64,000 nt of DNA from Hysterangium stoloniferum. Lineage: Eukaryota; Basidiomycota; Agaricomycetes; Hysterangiales; Hysterangiaceae. Each line of letters opens with the position of its first letter. The stretch's first letter is position 1. Below the pieces are notes generated by a model. It worked only from the letters and a program-made list of their open reading frames with translations, had not been told where the DNA came from and searched no databases. Shown one piece after another: positions 1-9,911 of this stretch. The position numbers were made by a program, and so were the translations under genes. The stretch covers positions 1-64,000 of the forward strand of contig WHVD01000031.1 in the NCBI GenBank assembly GCA_015178975.1. Direction: 5' to 3'.

Positions 1-209
1 TGTAATAAAAGTATTTGTTTCTCAATATCTTGTGTCAGTTAGTGTAGCACCTCCTGACAATATAGGTTGGATGCTCTGGGAGGTGTATAGTGGTTCTGAC
101 ACACATTAACCTCCAAAAGCATGGTCCACAATTAGCATCTTCATATGAAAAGTTGCAATAATTGGTGGACTCCCCTATAAAAAGGTGTGTTTCATCATCA
201 AATTTAACA
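1..209 (-). repeat. 3' LTR of copia element 1 (truncated by window)
   Basis: This stretch matches 4543-4752 base for base except one C fewer in the C run near 172-175. About 61 bp of the LTR lies outside the window. On the minus strand the LTR starts with TGTTAAATTT at 209. Confidence 0.93.
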
Positions 210-220
210 CACCCCTTGAT
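210..220 (-). other. Polypurine tract of element 1
   Basis: On the minus strand the sequence CAAGGGGTG lies directly before the TG of the 3' LTR. This is the expected place of the plus-strand primer in an LTR retrotransposon. Confidence 0.6.
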
Positions 221-247
221 GAAACACTTTTTTAATCCCATATCTGT

Positions 248-3200
248 TCAATTTCCTAATCCCATCATAGATCTGAACTTTTCCACCTTTGGTTTTGGTA
301 ATGCTTTGGTTAAGATATCTGCCGGCATTTCATCTGTTTGTAGGTAGATAGGGTTGATTGATTCCTTTTCTACCATGTCACGTAACCAGTAGTAGCATAG
401 GTCCAGATGTTTCATTCGTCCATGATGTTCTGGATTCTTGGCTACAGTTAGTGCTGACTGGTTGTCAATGAAGAGTTTTGATGGACATGGTGCCTTGTAT
501 CCAATTCCTTTAACAGGTTCTGCATCCAACAGATCTCCTTCCCTGCTGCAACTGCAGCAACATATTCAGCTTCTGTGGTGGATAGTGTCACAATTGGTTG
601 TAGTTTGCTGCTCCAACATACTGCTCCTGATCCCACTTTGATTATGTACCCTGTTGTTGATTTTCCACTGTCCTTGTCTCCACCATAACTAGCATCACTG
701 AAGCCAACGAATAGATCTGTATTTAATGGATCAGGACCATATGTGAGTTTCATATCCATAGTTCCCTTCAAATATCGGAATAGATGCTTGACAGCCTTCC
801 AATGTGCTATACCAGGGTTTGAATTAAACCGAGCCAATACTCCTGCAGTGTATGCAATGTCGGGACGGGTGGTAGTGGCCAAGTACATCATGGACCCAAC
901 TGCATTAATGTAGGGAATGTCACGCATTTCATTCTGTTCCTCCATGGTTTTGGGTGACTGATCTGATGATAGTTTTGCCCCTGGATCCATGGGTGTACCC
1001 ACTGTATGACAATTTGACATCCCAAATTCCTGTAATTTGTTCAAGATGTACTGGCGTTGTGATAGAGAGATAGTCCGCTTTTCTCGATCTCGTGTGATTT
1101 CAATGCCTAATAGGAAAGATGTAGGTCCTAGATCCCTGAGTTTGAAATGTGTAGCTAATTCAGCTACAAAATCATCCAGGACTTTTTCGGATGGTCCTGC
1201 AAGGGTGATGTCATCTACAAATATGGGAACAATGACTTTGATTCCATCTCGTTGATAGATATAGACCGATGGATCAGAATAAATCCGCTTGAAGTCCATT
1301 TTCTCTAGTACACTCCGCAGGTGTTTGCTCCAGAGATTGCTTGCCTGCTTGAGTCCATAGAGCGACTTGTCTAGTCTACATGCTACATCTGATCCTCCTT
1401 GGTGAAATCCTTCTGGCTGGACCATGTATATTTCTGCATCAATATCACTGTTGATGAATGCATGTGATATGTCAACTGATCGGAGGTGAAGGCCTTCTGC
1501 TGCAGCCAGTGCTAATACTAGACGAATAGTAGCATGGCGCATTGTTGGGGCAAAAATCTCTGTATAGTCAAATCCTGGTCTCTGGTTGTATCCTTTAGCA
1601 ACCAATCGTGCCTTAAACCGTTCTATTGATCCATCTGCCTTGCGTTTCACTTTGAAAACCCATTTTGATCCTATAGCCTTTTTTCCTGGTGGTAGTTTCA
1701 TTATGGTCCAAGTTCCATTGCTCATGTGTATGTTCATTTCCTCCAAGGCTGCCTCTCTCCATTGTCTTGCCTGTGGACCATTCATTGCCTCTGTAAATGT
1801 CCTTGGTTCAGAAATAATTGACACATGTGCCTCCTCCAATTCCACTTCATCGGTACTGTCAGAAGTGGTAGGATTGGGTTCCCAGGTTTTCCACCATTCA
1901 TTAGGAGGTTTTTTGTTGCGCAAAGGTTTTCGAATAGCAATTGGTCTGTTATCTTCCTCCTCCTCTTCCTCCTCCTCATTATCTGTGATCTGGGGGGATG
2001 GTGTGATAACATTGTCTTCGGATTCGGGTACAGGGATTTCATGATCCTCCACAGGGGCAGTTGGTAATTCATTTGGTGGATTATCATCTTCTTCAACAAC
2101 TGGACCCCCTGGGATATAATCCCTCGTACTTGATTCATCCTTCCCACCAGTATCTGGAACTTGTGGTGGTTGGTGTTTCCATGTGTATCGTTCATCGAAT
2201 TCAGCTCGTTCACTGATCACTATCCTTCTTGTCAATGGGTTGTAGAATAACCATCCCTTATACCCTTCAGGATACCCAATGAAGATGCATTTCTCCATGT
2301 GAGATCCCAGGCTTGATCGTTTATCCTTTTGAATGTGGACATATGCAATGCATCCCCAAACTCTGATGTGACTGATATTTGGTTTCCTTTTGTGCCAAAT
2401 TTCATATGGAGTTTTGTCCTGTAAGGCAGATGATGGGCAGTGGTTCCAGATGTGTACAAATGCAGCCAGGCAGTACTCCCAGAAGTTCTTGGGTAGTTCA
2501 GACTCTGTTAGCATGGTTGTAATCCCTTCTGCTAATGTCCGGTTTGCACGCTCTGCCATTCCATTTTGTTGAGGTCTATTACGGACTGTATGCTGACGCA
2601 AGATACCATGTTTATCGGTGAATTCAATGAATGCCCTTGACATGTATTCTCCACCCTTGTCATCCCTAAGTTTCTTTATTTTCCGTCCAAGGAGGTTTTC
2701 TGCAAATGCTTTGTACCGTTTGAATGCCCAGAAAACACCACTTTTGGACTTGATTGGGATGACGTAATAGAATCTTGAAGCCTCATCAATGAATGTAACC
2801 CAATAGTAACATCCAGATCGGGATCTTGTGCCAATATAATGTACATCTGTATGTACCAACTCCAAAGGTTCATTGCAGTGATGTTCTGAGGGGGGAAATG
2901 GGTTGGCATGCATCTTTCCTGCAAGACATGGTTCACAAATTGGATCTGGTTTAGCCTTTGAATTAAGTACCAATCCTTTGACCATGTTTCTTCTCATTAG
3001 ATTCTTTATCCCCTCATAGTGGTGATGTCCCAATCTTCTATGCCACAAAGACAGATCTAGAGGTAAAGTAGAGGACATGTGCACATTCTCCATTCTATTT
3101 ATAATAGTCTTGCCATCCAAGTAGCCCACATTTCGATCAGTGATTGATGCAGTGAATAAAAGATTCCCATGGCGATTAAATCTTATGGTTTTGGATGAAA

Positions 3201-4317
3201 TGTGTACATCAAATTCTTTATAACGTGTGAGATATAGGACAGCAAGAAGATTATTATGTAAAGCTGGAACATGTAATACTTTTGTGAATTCAACCTCCCG
3301 GCTAACTCTTCCATCAATGATTGGTTGAAAAATAACACTCCCAACACCTTCAGAATATACAATTCTATTGTCTGCAAGTTTTATTGGGGTTCTGTATGGG
3401 GTATAGGTGTGGAACCAGTTGTAATGGGGTGTCATATGCGATGTGGCCCCTGTGTCTGTATTCCAATCATAGATATTAGCTGAGGTTGCACATGCATCAT
3501 GTTGTGAAAAGACACTTGCTTTTCCTGTCTGTTCCTCTACTTCCTCTATTTTTGCCTCTTCCATCTTGTTAGCACTGTTGCGTGACTGCCAGTATTGCTG
3601 TATCTTTTCTTTATTCCTTGGCTTTGGACAGTCATAGCTGAGGTGCCCTTCCTTGTCACAATTATAGCAAACCATCTTTTTTCGATGCTTGATGGGTGCT
3701 TTGGCCCTATTAACCATTTCTCCACGGCGATTGCGATTTAGTTCCTCGCTTCTAAATGCCTGGAGAATGGTATTCTTGTCCAACTTCTCCATGAGTAATA
3801 ATGATGAGGAGAGGTGTGCATATTCCTCAGGAAGAGCCCGGATGAGTGCCATGCATTGTAATTCTTCATCCAACTTTTCAATTGTGAAGTCCTTTGGGCG
3901 CAGGTTTTGAATAGTCCCCATTGCTTTATCAATTCTGACACCCAAATCCATCAAAGACTCCTTTTCATCCTTTTGGATTGAGAATAGGTCATCATAGGCA
4001 TTGAAGCGGGCTCCTGGTTTTTGTTGTAAGTGTGTCCTTTCCAACAAGTCCCACATTTTGATTGGATCTTCTTCAAATCCACGGAAATGCACCCTCTGAT
4101 CATTTTCCACCATAAGATATATCTCTGCAGCTGCTTTCTCTGCCTTTGTTTCCCACTTCTCAATGTTATCACTGCCATTTACTGGCTTGATTTCTTTTCC
4201 ACAAACAAGCTTCCAATAACCCAACTTCATCAACCATGCCTTCATTTCTCCAGACCATTCTGGATAATTTTGGTTGTTTAATGGTTTGAATTTTGGTAAT
4301 GATTCTGAGGATGTCAT
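248..4317 (-). pseudogene. Copia gag-pol polyprotein of element 1, one frameshift near the C terminus
   Basis: The polyprotein would supply capsid, aspartic protease, integrase, reverse transcriptase and RNase H. The first ATG in frame is at 4317; a GTG lies three codons upstream. Visible in order are a CX2CX4HX4C zinc knuckle near residue 212, protease DTGA near 286, an integrase HHCC zinc finger from about 425 and a DDE core with GMAER, an acidic Glu-rich linker, RT with FVDD near 1032, and the RNase H start FSDASYGG near 1209. The frame is open from 4317 to about 501. There one G seems missing from a G run on the minus strand (plus 501-502), so the last part (IDNQSAL, then ADILTKALPKPK) continues in the next frame to 248. 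RNase H is therefore split. Because the lesion is a homopolymer indel in a very young element, a sequencing error is a real alternative. Confidence 0.9.
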
Positions 4318-4466
4318 GCTTGACACAGTAGGGAAATTTTCGAAAATCCGAAAATTAAGGTTTCTTGCTTATGCAAGCAAAAGTGACAGGCTCAACCAAA
4401 CACAAAAGTTGGTTTGTTATGCCTCCAAATTCAAGTACTTATAGTAATGTGTATTACAATTAGAAG

Positions 4467-4481
4467 CCGGGGCCCATAACC
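4467..4481 (-). other. Primer binding site of element 1 (half-tRNA type)
   Basis: GGTTATGGGCCCCGG on the minus strand abuts the 5' LTR. It is complementary to the anticodon stem-loop of initiator tRNA-Met rather than to a tRNA 3' end. This priming mode is known for Drosophila copia and yeast Ty5. Confidence 0.8.
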
Positions 4482-4752
4482 TATTAAAAATAGTATGAGT
4501 TGACTCTATTGCAATACACAATATACAAGGGTTTAATAAGCTTGTAATAAAAGTATTTGTTTCTCAATATCTTGTGTCAGTTAGTGTAGCACCTCCTGAC
4601 AATATAGGTTGGATGCTCTGGGAGGTGTATAGTGGTTCTGACACACATTAACCTCCAAAAGCATGGTCCACAATTAGCATCTTCATATGAAAAGTTGCAA
4701 TAATTGGTGGACTCCCCCTATAAAAAGGTGTGTTTCATCATCAAATTTAACA
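4482..4752 (-). repeat. 5' LTR of copia element 1
   Basis: The LTR is 271 bp. On the minus strand it starts TGTTAAA and ends TTTAATA, so the ends form an imperfect inverted repeat and the last dinucleotide is TA, not the canonical CA. A TATA-like CTTTTTATAG lies about 25 bp inside the LTR start. Confidence 0.88.
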
Positions 4753-5064
4753 GTTACAGATTTTAAAGGGTACCGAAAATGGGCAAGCCTTGGGAACTTT
4801 CAATTTGAAGCAATTGGAATTATGACGCTTTCAGTCCCCGGATTATGTAATGTGGGAAAAAGAATTTTAGACAGCAATTCTAATATTTTTACAACTTAAA
4901 ATAGTTTCAACTCTTATTTGGTTGCCATCTGAAGCCACTTTCGAAATCATCTTTCTTATTTAAATGAATAAGCGCCAAGACCCTTGTCCCGTTTTGGGCC
5001 GGGATGCTCGGTTCTCACAATCAACAATCAAGCCGTTCTTGCTCTGCAGGCTCCCAGGTTTCCT
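4753..5064. other. No gene seen
   Basis: This is unique sequence flanking element 1. I see no ORF with coding character, no RNA gene and no repeat shared with the rest of the window. Confidence 0.6.
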
Positions 5065-5370
5065 TAACAGGTCTATATCATCATGTTTTCTCAACAAGTC
5101 TATACCATCTGTTTCTAAAACCGGTCTATATGATCATATTTGCCCAACCAGTCTGTGCCATCATATTTGCCCAACCAGTCTGTGCCGAGGTGCCCAATTG
5201 TTCTGTAATCATGTTTGCCCAACGTTCCATACCGTCGTAGTTTTCCCCCAAACCTGTTTATATGATCACTCTTCCCAACCGGTCTGTGCCATTATGTTCG
5301 CCCAGCCAGGCTACACCACCACGCTTCCCCAACCAGCCCACATCGTGTTTCCCCAACAAGCCTAAGAAAT
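5065..5370. repeat. Degenerate minisatellite, units of about 30-36 bp
   Basis: The unit is built on CCAACCAGTCTGTGCC followed by ATCATRTTTGCC. Two adjacent units near 5137-5185 are almost identical and the rest have diverged. A plus-strand frame stays open through much of the array (repeated TSLCHHICP-like peptides), but this is a by-product of the repeat and not a gene I can support. Confidence 0.7.
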
Positions 5371-6049
5371 ATTGCAGTAGTTTCCACGGGCATAGTGGGT
5401 TATTTCCCTATAATAATATCTACTGCGTTTGAAGCCAACTGGGTGGTCTACCCCTCGTAGTATGGATGTGTCATATCCATCTTTATATCGCTCTCGTTTC
5501 AATCCCTTGCCCTTCTCATTATTATCTGTTTGAATAGCAAAGAACAGATATTACTTCTTGCCCAACTTTGAAGTGGTGGTTGAATTCTTCATGCGATTAT
5601 CATACTGAAATCAAGATGTAATAAATATAATAACTTCAATGCGCATGAGCTTATTAGAGGGATCGAGCTATTGTCTTTTGACTATCAGTACAAACGTATT
5701 AGATATTCTTCATTTTCTAACAGTCAAGGGATAAAATGCAGTACAAGTAATGAGGGCAAGCTATGGATGCGTAACGTGTTTGCAGGCCCAGCTACGTGAC
5801 ATTATTCAATAGAACTCAATCCTTGTATATATTCTAAACATGATGGAAGCGACTTGTATGTAACCGAGTGATGACTACCCGGCATAATATCCTATCCTTC
5901 TCCTCACGACGATCTTTTAGATGACAACGTTAACATGCGAACAGCTCGGCAAAGAGCATAGAAATGAATATCAGGCCTGGAATCGCTGACTCCCATGGCA
6001 CGTCAATTCTGGACACTAACGTCAAAATTTCACATATCTTGTTTCCACG
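5371..6049. other. No gene seen
   Basis: No coding frame, RNA gene or repeat can be supported here. The sequence has normal CpG content, unlike the depleted blocks further right. Confidence 0.5.
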
Positions 6050-6482
6050 TATAGCTCGGCTACAATATAATTCCCCTCAACGGTGTTATATAGCTTCATG
6101 TTGTAAGTATATAGAGGCGTAACAAGCCGATAGGCGTGTGATGCTGTAATAGTGTAGATATCAATGCAGAGAATGTAAATGCAACCGAATTAAACTTTGG
6201 ACACTCGACTCTGACCTTATAAGACCCTTGAAAGAAAGGTCGATTCTATGGACTCGGATATAGCTGTTCATAGTATGCCACAGCACACAGGCGGCACATT
6301 TTACCGAATGTTCACCAATAGCCACCCCTCCAATATCTGGCTTAATGTTGAAGCCGTACTTTAGCCACCTTATACGTAACACTTATTACTATAAGACTAT
6401 ATAGTAGCGAAGCCATCTTGACCTGACAGCCTTAGACGCCCATATCCGCCCATGTAAAGTAGACTCGATGCGTGCTTGAACA

Positions 6483-6707
6483 ATGATAGATATCGGTGGA
6501 GTGCCTGTTGGTGAGCAATTCGATAAATGTGCCTCCTGTCTGACGGCGTACCAGCGAGCGCTCAATAGCGACATAATACCCGTGATGCCCAAACCATTAC
6601 AAAACACAAACATCTACAGTATAGTTGAGTATGAGGACGGTTCACCATTAGGTCTTGCTCGCGGTGACCGACTCGTGGTTAGAGAAGAGTCTCGCTGTAT
6701 GCATTGA
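6483..6707 (+). CDS. Small hypothetical ORF, 74 aa (doubtful)
   Basis: I do not recognise this frame. It contains MIDIGGVPVGE and KCASC. A related peptide (DIGGVAIGE then KCAAC) is encoded on the opposite strand at about 6260-6370, so the two form a diverged inverted repeat. In duplication copy 2 (near 31864) the same frame begins identically but is broken by stops. The peptide may therefore be a decayed gene fragment; I would not treat it as a functional gene without transcript evidence. Confidence 0.2.
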   Translation: MIDIGGVPVGEQFDKCASCLTAYQRALNSDIIPVMPKPLQNTNIYSIVEYEDGSPLGLARGDRLVVREESRCMH

Positions 6708-7089
6708 AGTAGAGGCGTTGCGGTTGGGATTTTCCAGTCAAAATAGAAGAATTTAAAGGGTAATTACTGATTATCTATCCAGCCAGATATTTTCTGTTTC
6801 TGTTCAAATCGCCGCATTAAGGGACAGTGACCAGGTGTTTCAATATGCGGAGTCCGCCATCCTCTGCCGCACACAACAAGTCCAGGGCTGAGGTAAGTGG
6901 GAATGGCCTGATATCTCACACGTTTTCCCGTAGAAACTGAATATTGTCTATTGAAACTTTTCTTTCCCAATCACATAGCAAACTAGTAAGACTACGGATG
7001 TAACAAGTATACGGGGGACGCCTCAAGAAGTGTTCAATAAACGGATCCTCATCTCGTATAAATTTCATGGCTCCTTTCCGAAATGGATT

Positions 7090-7633
7090 TTAGAGGGAAA
7101 TGGGAGTGCAACCGACGTTGACCTACATGTCCGATTAATGGGATTTCCTTTTTGTCAGAATTTAGTACTCACAACACCGTCGAACTTAACATCCTTGCAG
7201 CATACGGGGTGTTCGGCGCAGTTTGCTCCTTTTCCGTCTCCACTGTCAAAAATATCTCAGAGAAATTACGACGAGGATGCTACGCTACAACTTACACAAG
7301 AGTGAGGGTCGTGCACTCCAACCCAATAATAGCAGTAGGATCGTCAAGGGCAATATTGAGCGGCTTCAGGAGTGCGCTCATGGGGGTGCTGCCTGCGGCT
7401 CCAACGTTCTTGCAACATTTTGGAGATCCTAAGGTGGCAGGGCTCATTAATAAATAGTTAAGTGGATTACTGGAGGATGGAGTATGACTACCTGTGTTGC
7501 ATTGAGAAGGAGTATTTGGTGATGCAACAGAAGGAGGAGTATTTGGTGATGCAACAGAAGGAGGGGTACTTGGTGGTGCAGCAGCGGTAGCGAGGAGACC
7601 GAAGACAGCAGGGACAACAAGAATGAATTTCAT
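7090..7633 (-). CDS. Class I hydrophobin H1, four exons, 125 aa
   Basis: Hydrophobins are small secreted amphipathic proteins that self-assemble at water-air interfaces and coat aerial hyphae, spores or fruiting bodies. Exons on the minus strand are 7633-7492, 7428-7296, 7242-7173 and 7122-7090. Introns are 63, 53 and 50 nt, all GT-AG. The product has a signal peptide (MKFILVVPAVFGLLA), a Pro/Ser-rich linker with two near-identical SVASPNTP blocks, and cysteines spaced C-X6-CC-X32-C-X13-C-X5-CC-X12-C-X5, which is the class I basidiomycete pattern. It ends CTPISL. A TATA box lies about 80 bp upstream of the ATG. Its closest relative is H3; H2 is the inverted partner. Intron 1 is a multiple of three without stops, so a naive frame reads through it. 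Confidence 0.9.
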
Positions 7634-7710
7634 TTTGATTTGCTGAAGAGGAAGCGATATAATGCTCAACTGTGTTGTTTTGTTGGGGAAATGTGCTCAC
7701 TCGTGGGCCT

Positions 7711-7716
7711 TTTATA
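7711..7716 (-). promoter_or_regulatory. TATA box of H1
   Basis: TATAAA on the minus strand lies about 80 bp before the H1 ATG. The same spacing occurs before H2, H3 and H4. Confidence 0.65.
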
Positions 7717-8285
7717 CTTGAAAAGATGGCTGAATATTTTTTGTTTCACATAATATGAATCAAAAATATCGCGTCAAGACGACCAACTTCAATATCCATT
7801 ATCCGGAACGTTGATCTACAAGTGATTCAATTGAAAATGGTCACGATATCAGAAAGACGGCGAGGATATTCGTTTGCCATTCGATCTCGCGCTCAAGACA
7901 ACGCTCCGCAGCGTGTGGTTCCCATTGTAACACCGCTTTTCGGCTAAATATCGGGGCCCGGGACAAGATCGCAGCGTTGCTAATACGCTCTAAGAGAAAA
8001 CAGGGTCACTCGGCGATGCTCCGACCGAGAAGGTAGAAAAATCCTAAGGATGGTCTACAGACCTAGTTACACACGTGATTATGGAAGGTGACCTCAAGCC
8101 CTGAAACAGCACGAGAGGGGTTGTAACAGAACCAGTTCAGAATCATTCAGCACCTAGGACAGCAGGATGACAAGTGATTGATAGAAAACCTTCACCGAAG
8201 TAATCTAGACGTTGACGCAGTTTGTTGCCACGGCATGACAGAACTCAGTAATAGACCCAGAATGGTGACCGGATATACTGGTTCT

Positions 8286-8854
8286 CTACTCTGAAGAGTT
8301 TCCACTGACAAATACAGTACTGCCGCCATCAGCCAGATCAGAAGAAATACCAAGGAAGCGCAGCAGCGCGCAGTCACCTTCCGGCTTGGGGGTTCCATAG
8401 CGTTGTAAAGTCGGAAGCTGTGGCAATCTGTTTCCTGTGAAGCAAATGAAAGTATTGAAACGAAGCAAAGTCACTGACACGAAAACAGACTCACTTCGTG
8501 CACAGTGGAACGTTCAACTAACGGTATAAACAAAAATTGCATTTTTACCTCTTGCAACCGGACATTACCAGATACGGACCTCGCCTTTTCCTTGGTAAAC
8601 CATGTTCTGACCATGAGAATACCCAGTTTTCCTAGAAAAGGATCTCTATAAGTCTTTGGAGGTCTTATCGGGTACTCGCCTGCCATGAAGAAGCCGAGAT
8701 CAAATGCGGGCAGGCGCCGAGAGCCGAGACTTGGTTTAGCTAAGCTCCCCAAAATTCTGACTGTGCTTGCCGTCGTCTCGAACGCTGGCCTTAACATATT
8801 CTCCATTGCTGCCGACAGTATGGCATTTACCAGTGGGAGCTCCGAGTCGGGCAC
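8286..8854 (-). CDS. Unrecognised gene candidate in the hydrophobin spacer
   Basis: Two overlapping open stretches lie between the promoters of H1 and H2. One (8854 to about 8555) contains MAGEYPIRPPKTYRDP and FLGKLGILMVRTWFTKEKA, then meets a GTAAAA-type donor after VRLQE. The second (about 8480-8286) contains NRLPQLPTLQRYGTPKPEG and ends GNSSE. They could be exons of one gene, but I cannot place the family. In duplication copy 2 the same region has an extra C near 34143 and a 10-bp insertion near 33737, both breaking the frame. This may therefore be a decaying gene or non-coding promoter spacer. Confidence 0.25.
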
Positions 8855-9203
8855 TAGTACATCCTCTACTACTGAAGTTCTTAATCAAAATCACCAAGTG
8901 ACCCTTTTTTCTCTTAGAGCGTATTCGCAGCACTGCGATCTCGTCCTGGGCCCCGATGTTTAGCCGAAAGCGGGGCTACAATGAGCCACACGCTGCGGAG
9001 TGTTCCTCGAGCAGGAGATCGAATAGCAAGCGAATATCCTCGCCATCTTGTCGCCCCATTTATAAATCAACGTTCCGGATAATGGATATTGAAGTTGGTC
9101 GTCTTGACGCGATATTTTTGATTCATATTATCTTCTCGAATAATGCTTGAATATGGAGCTTGGGAAAATCCTTGGAAAAAAAGAATTCAGCCATCTTTTC
9201 GAG

Positions 9204-9209
9204 TATAAA
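9204..9209 (+). promoter_or_regulatory. TATA box of H2
   Basis: TATAAA lies 81 bp before the H2 ATG and is followed by a C/A-rich leader (CTTCCCCAACAAAACAACAG) typical of a strongly expressed fungal gene. Confidence 0.65.
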
Positions 9210-9284
9210 AAGCCAGCGAGTGAATACACTTCCCCAACAAAACAACAGTTGAGCATTTTATCGCTTCCTCTTCAGTAAATCAAA

Positions 9285-9807
9285 ATGAAATTCGTTCTTG
9301 TTGTCCCTGCTGTCTTCGGTCTCCTCGCTGCCGCTGCTCCACCATCAAGTCCCCCTCCTTCTTCTGCTGCATCACCAAGTACTCCTCCTTCTCAATGTAA
9401 CACAGGTAGTCATACTCCATCCTCCAGTAATCCACTTTACTATTTATTAATGAGCGCTGCCACCTTAGGATCTCCAAAATGTTGCAAGAACGTTGGAGCC
9501 GCAGGCAGCACCCCCATGAACGCACTCCTGAAGCCGCTCAATATTGCCCTTGACGATCCTACTGCTATTATTGGGTTGGAGTGCACTACCCTCACTCTTG
9601 TGTAAGTTGTAGTGTAGCATCCTCATCGTAATTTCTCTGAGATATTTTTGACAGTGGAGACGGAAAAGGAGGAAACTGCGCTCAACACCCCGTATGCTGC
9701 AAGGATGTTAAGTTCGACGGTGTTGTGAGTACTAAATTCTGATAAAAAAGAAATCCCATTAATCGGACATGTAGGTCAACGTCGGTTGCACTTCCATTTC
9801 CCTCTAG
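9285..9807 (+). CDS. Class I hydrophobin H2, four exons, 118 aa
   Basis: Exons are 9285-9405, 9469-9601, 9655-9724 and 9775-9807 (357 nt in all, in frame, stop TAG). Introns of 63, 53 and 50 nt carry donors gtagtc, gtaagt and gtgagt and acceptors ending ttag, acag and gtag. The protein has a signal peptide (MKFVLVVPAVFGLLAAAA), a Ser/Pro linker, and the class I cysteine pattern C-X6-CC-X32-C-X13-C-X5-CC-X12-C, ending CTSISL. It is transcribed away from H1, with about 1.65 kb between start codons. It nearly equals H4 at 34675. Intron 1 is 63 nt and free of stops; splicing it is what restores the family spacing between Cys1 and Cys2-3. Secretion and interfacial self-assembly are inferred from the family. 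Confidence 0.92.
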
Positions 9808-9911
9808 AATCCATTTCGGAAAGGTACTATATATAATTTATTTAAGATGGAGGATCCGTCCAACATTCCTTGATGTCTTTCTCGTATACTTGTTACATCC
9901 GTAGTCTTAAA

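Larger units (their letters stand above)
1..4752 (-). mobile_element. Ty1/copia LTR retrotransposon, element 1 (left end outside window)
   Basis: This is a nearly complete Ty1/copia element on the minus strand. Its 5' LTR is at the right (4482-4752) and its 3' LTR is at the left, cut by the window start (1-209). Internal parts in order are a primer binding site against the initiator tRNA anticodon region, one gag-pol frame with domains ordered protease-integrase-RT-RNase H (diagnostic of copia), and a purine-rich tract before the 3' LTR. The visible LTR parts differ only by one C in a C run, so the insertion is young. The target duplication cannot be checked because the left flank is missing. 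A decayed relative lies at 51340-53771. Confidence 0.93.
6990..8015. repeat. Left arm of about 1-kb inverted repeat carrying H1
   Basis: The reverse complement of this stretch matches 8898-9911 through the hydrophobin exons, all three introns, the promoter and 3' flank. Arms are separated by a spacer of roughly 880 bp. Similarity stops near 8015/8898 on the inside and fades near 6990/9911 on the outside. The arrangement is conserved in duplication copy 2. Confidence 0.85.
8898..9911. repeat. Right arm of inverted repeat carrying H2
   Basis: This is the reverse-complement partner of 6990-8015. The high match in introns as well as exons suggests recent inverted duplication or gene conversion between the arms. 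Confidence 0.85.

Noticed and set aside
4964..5365. A 133-aa ORF over the minisatellite
   Set aside because: The frame follows the tandem repeat, whose units drift without signs of codon constraint.
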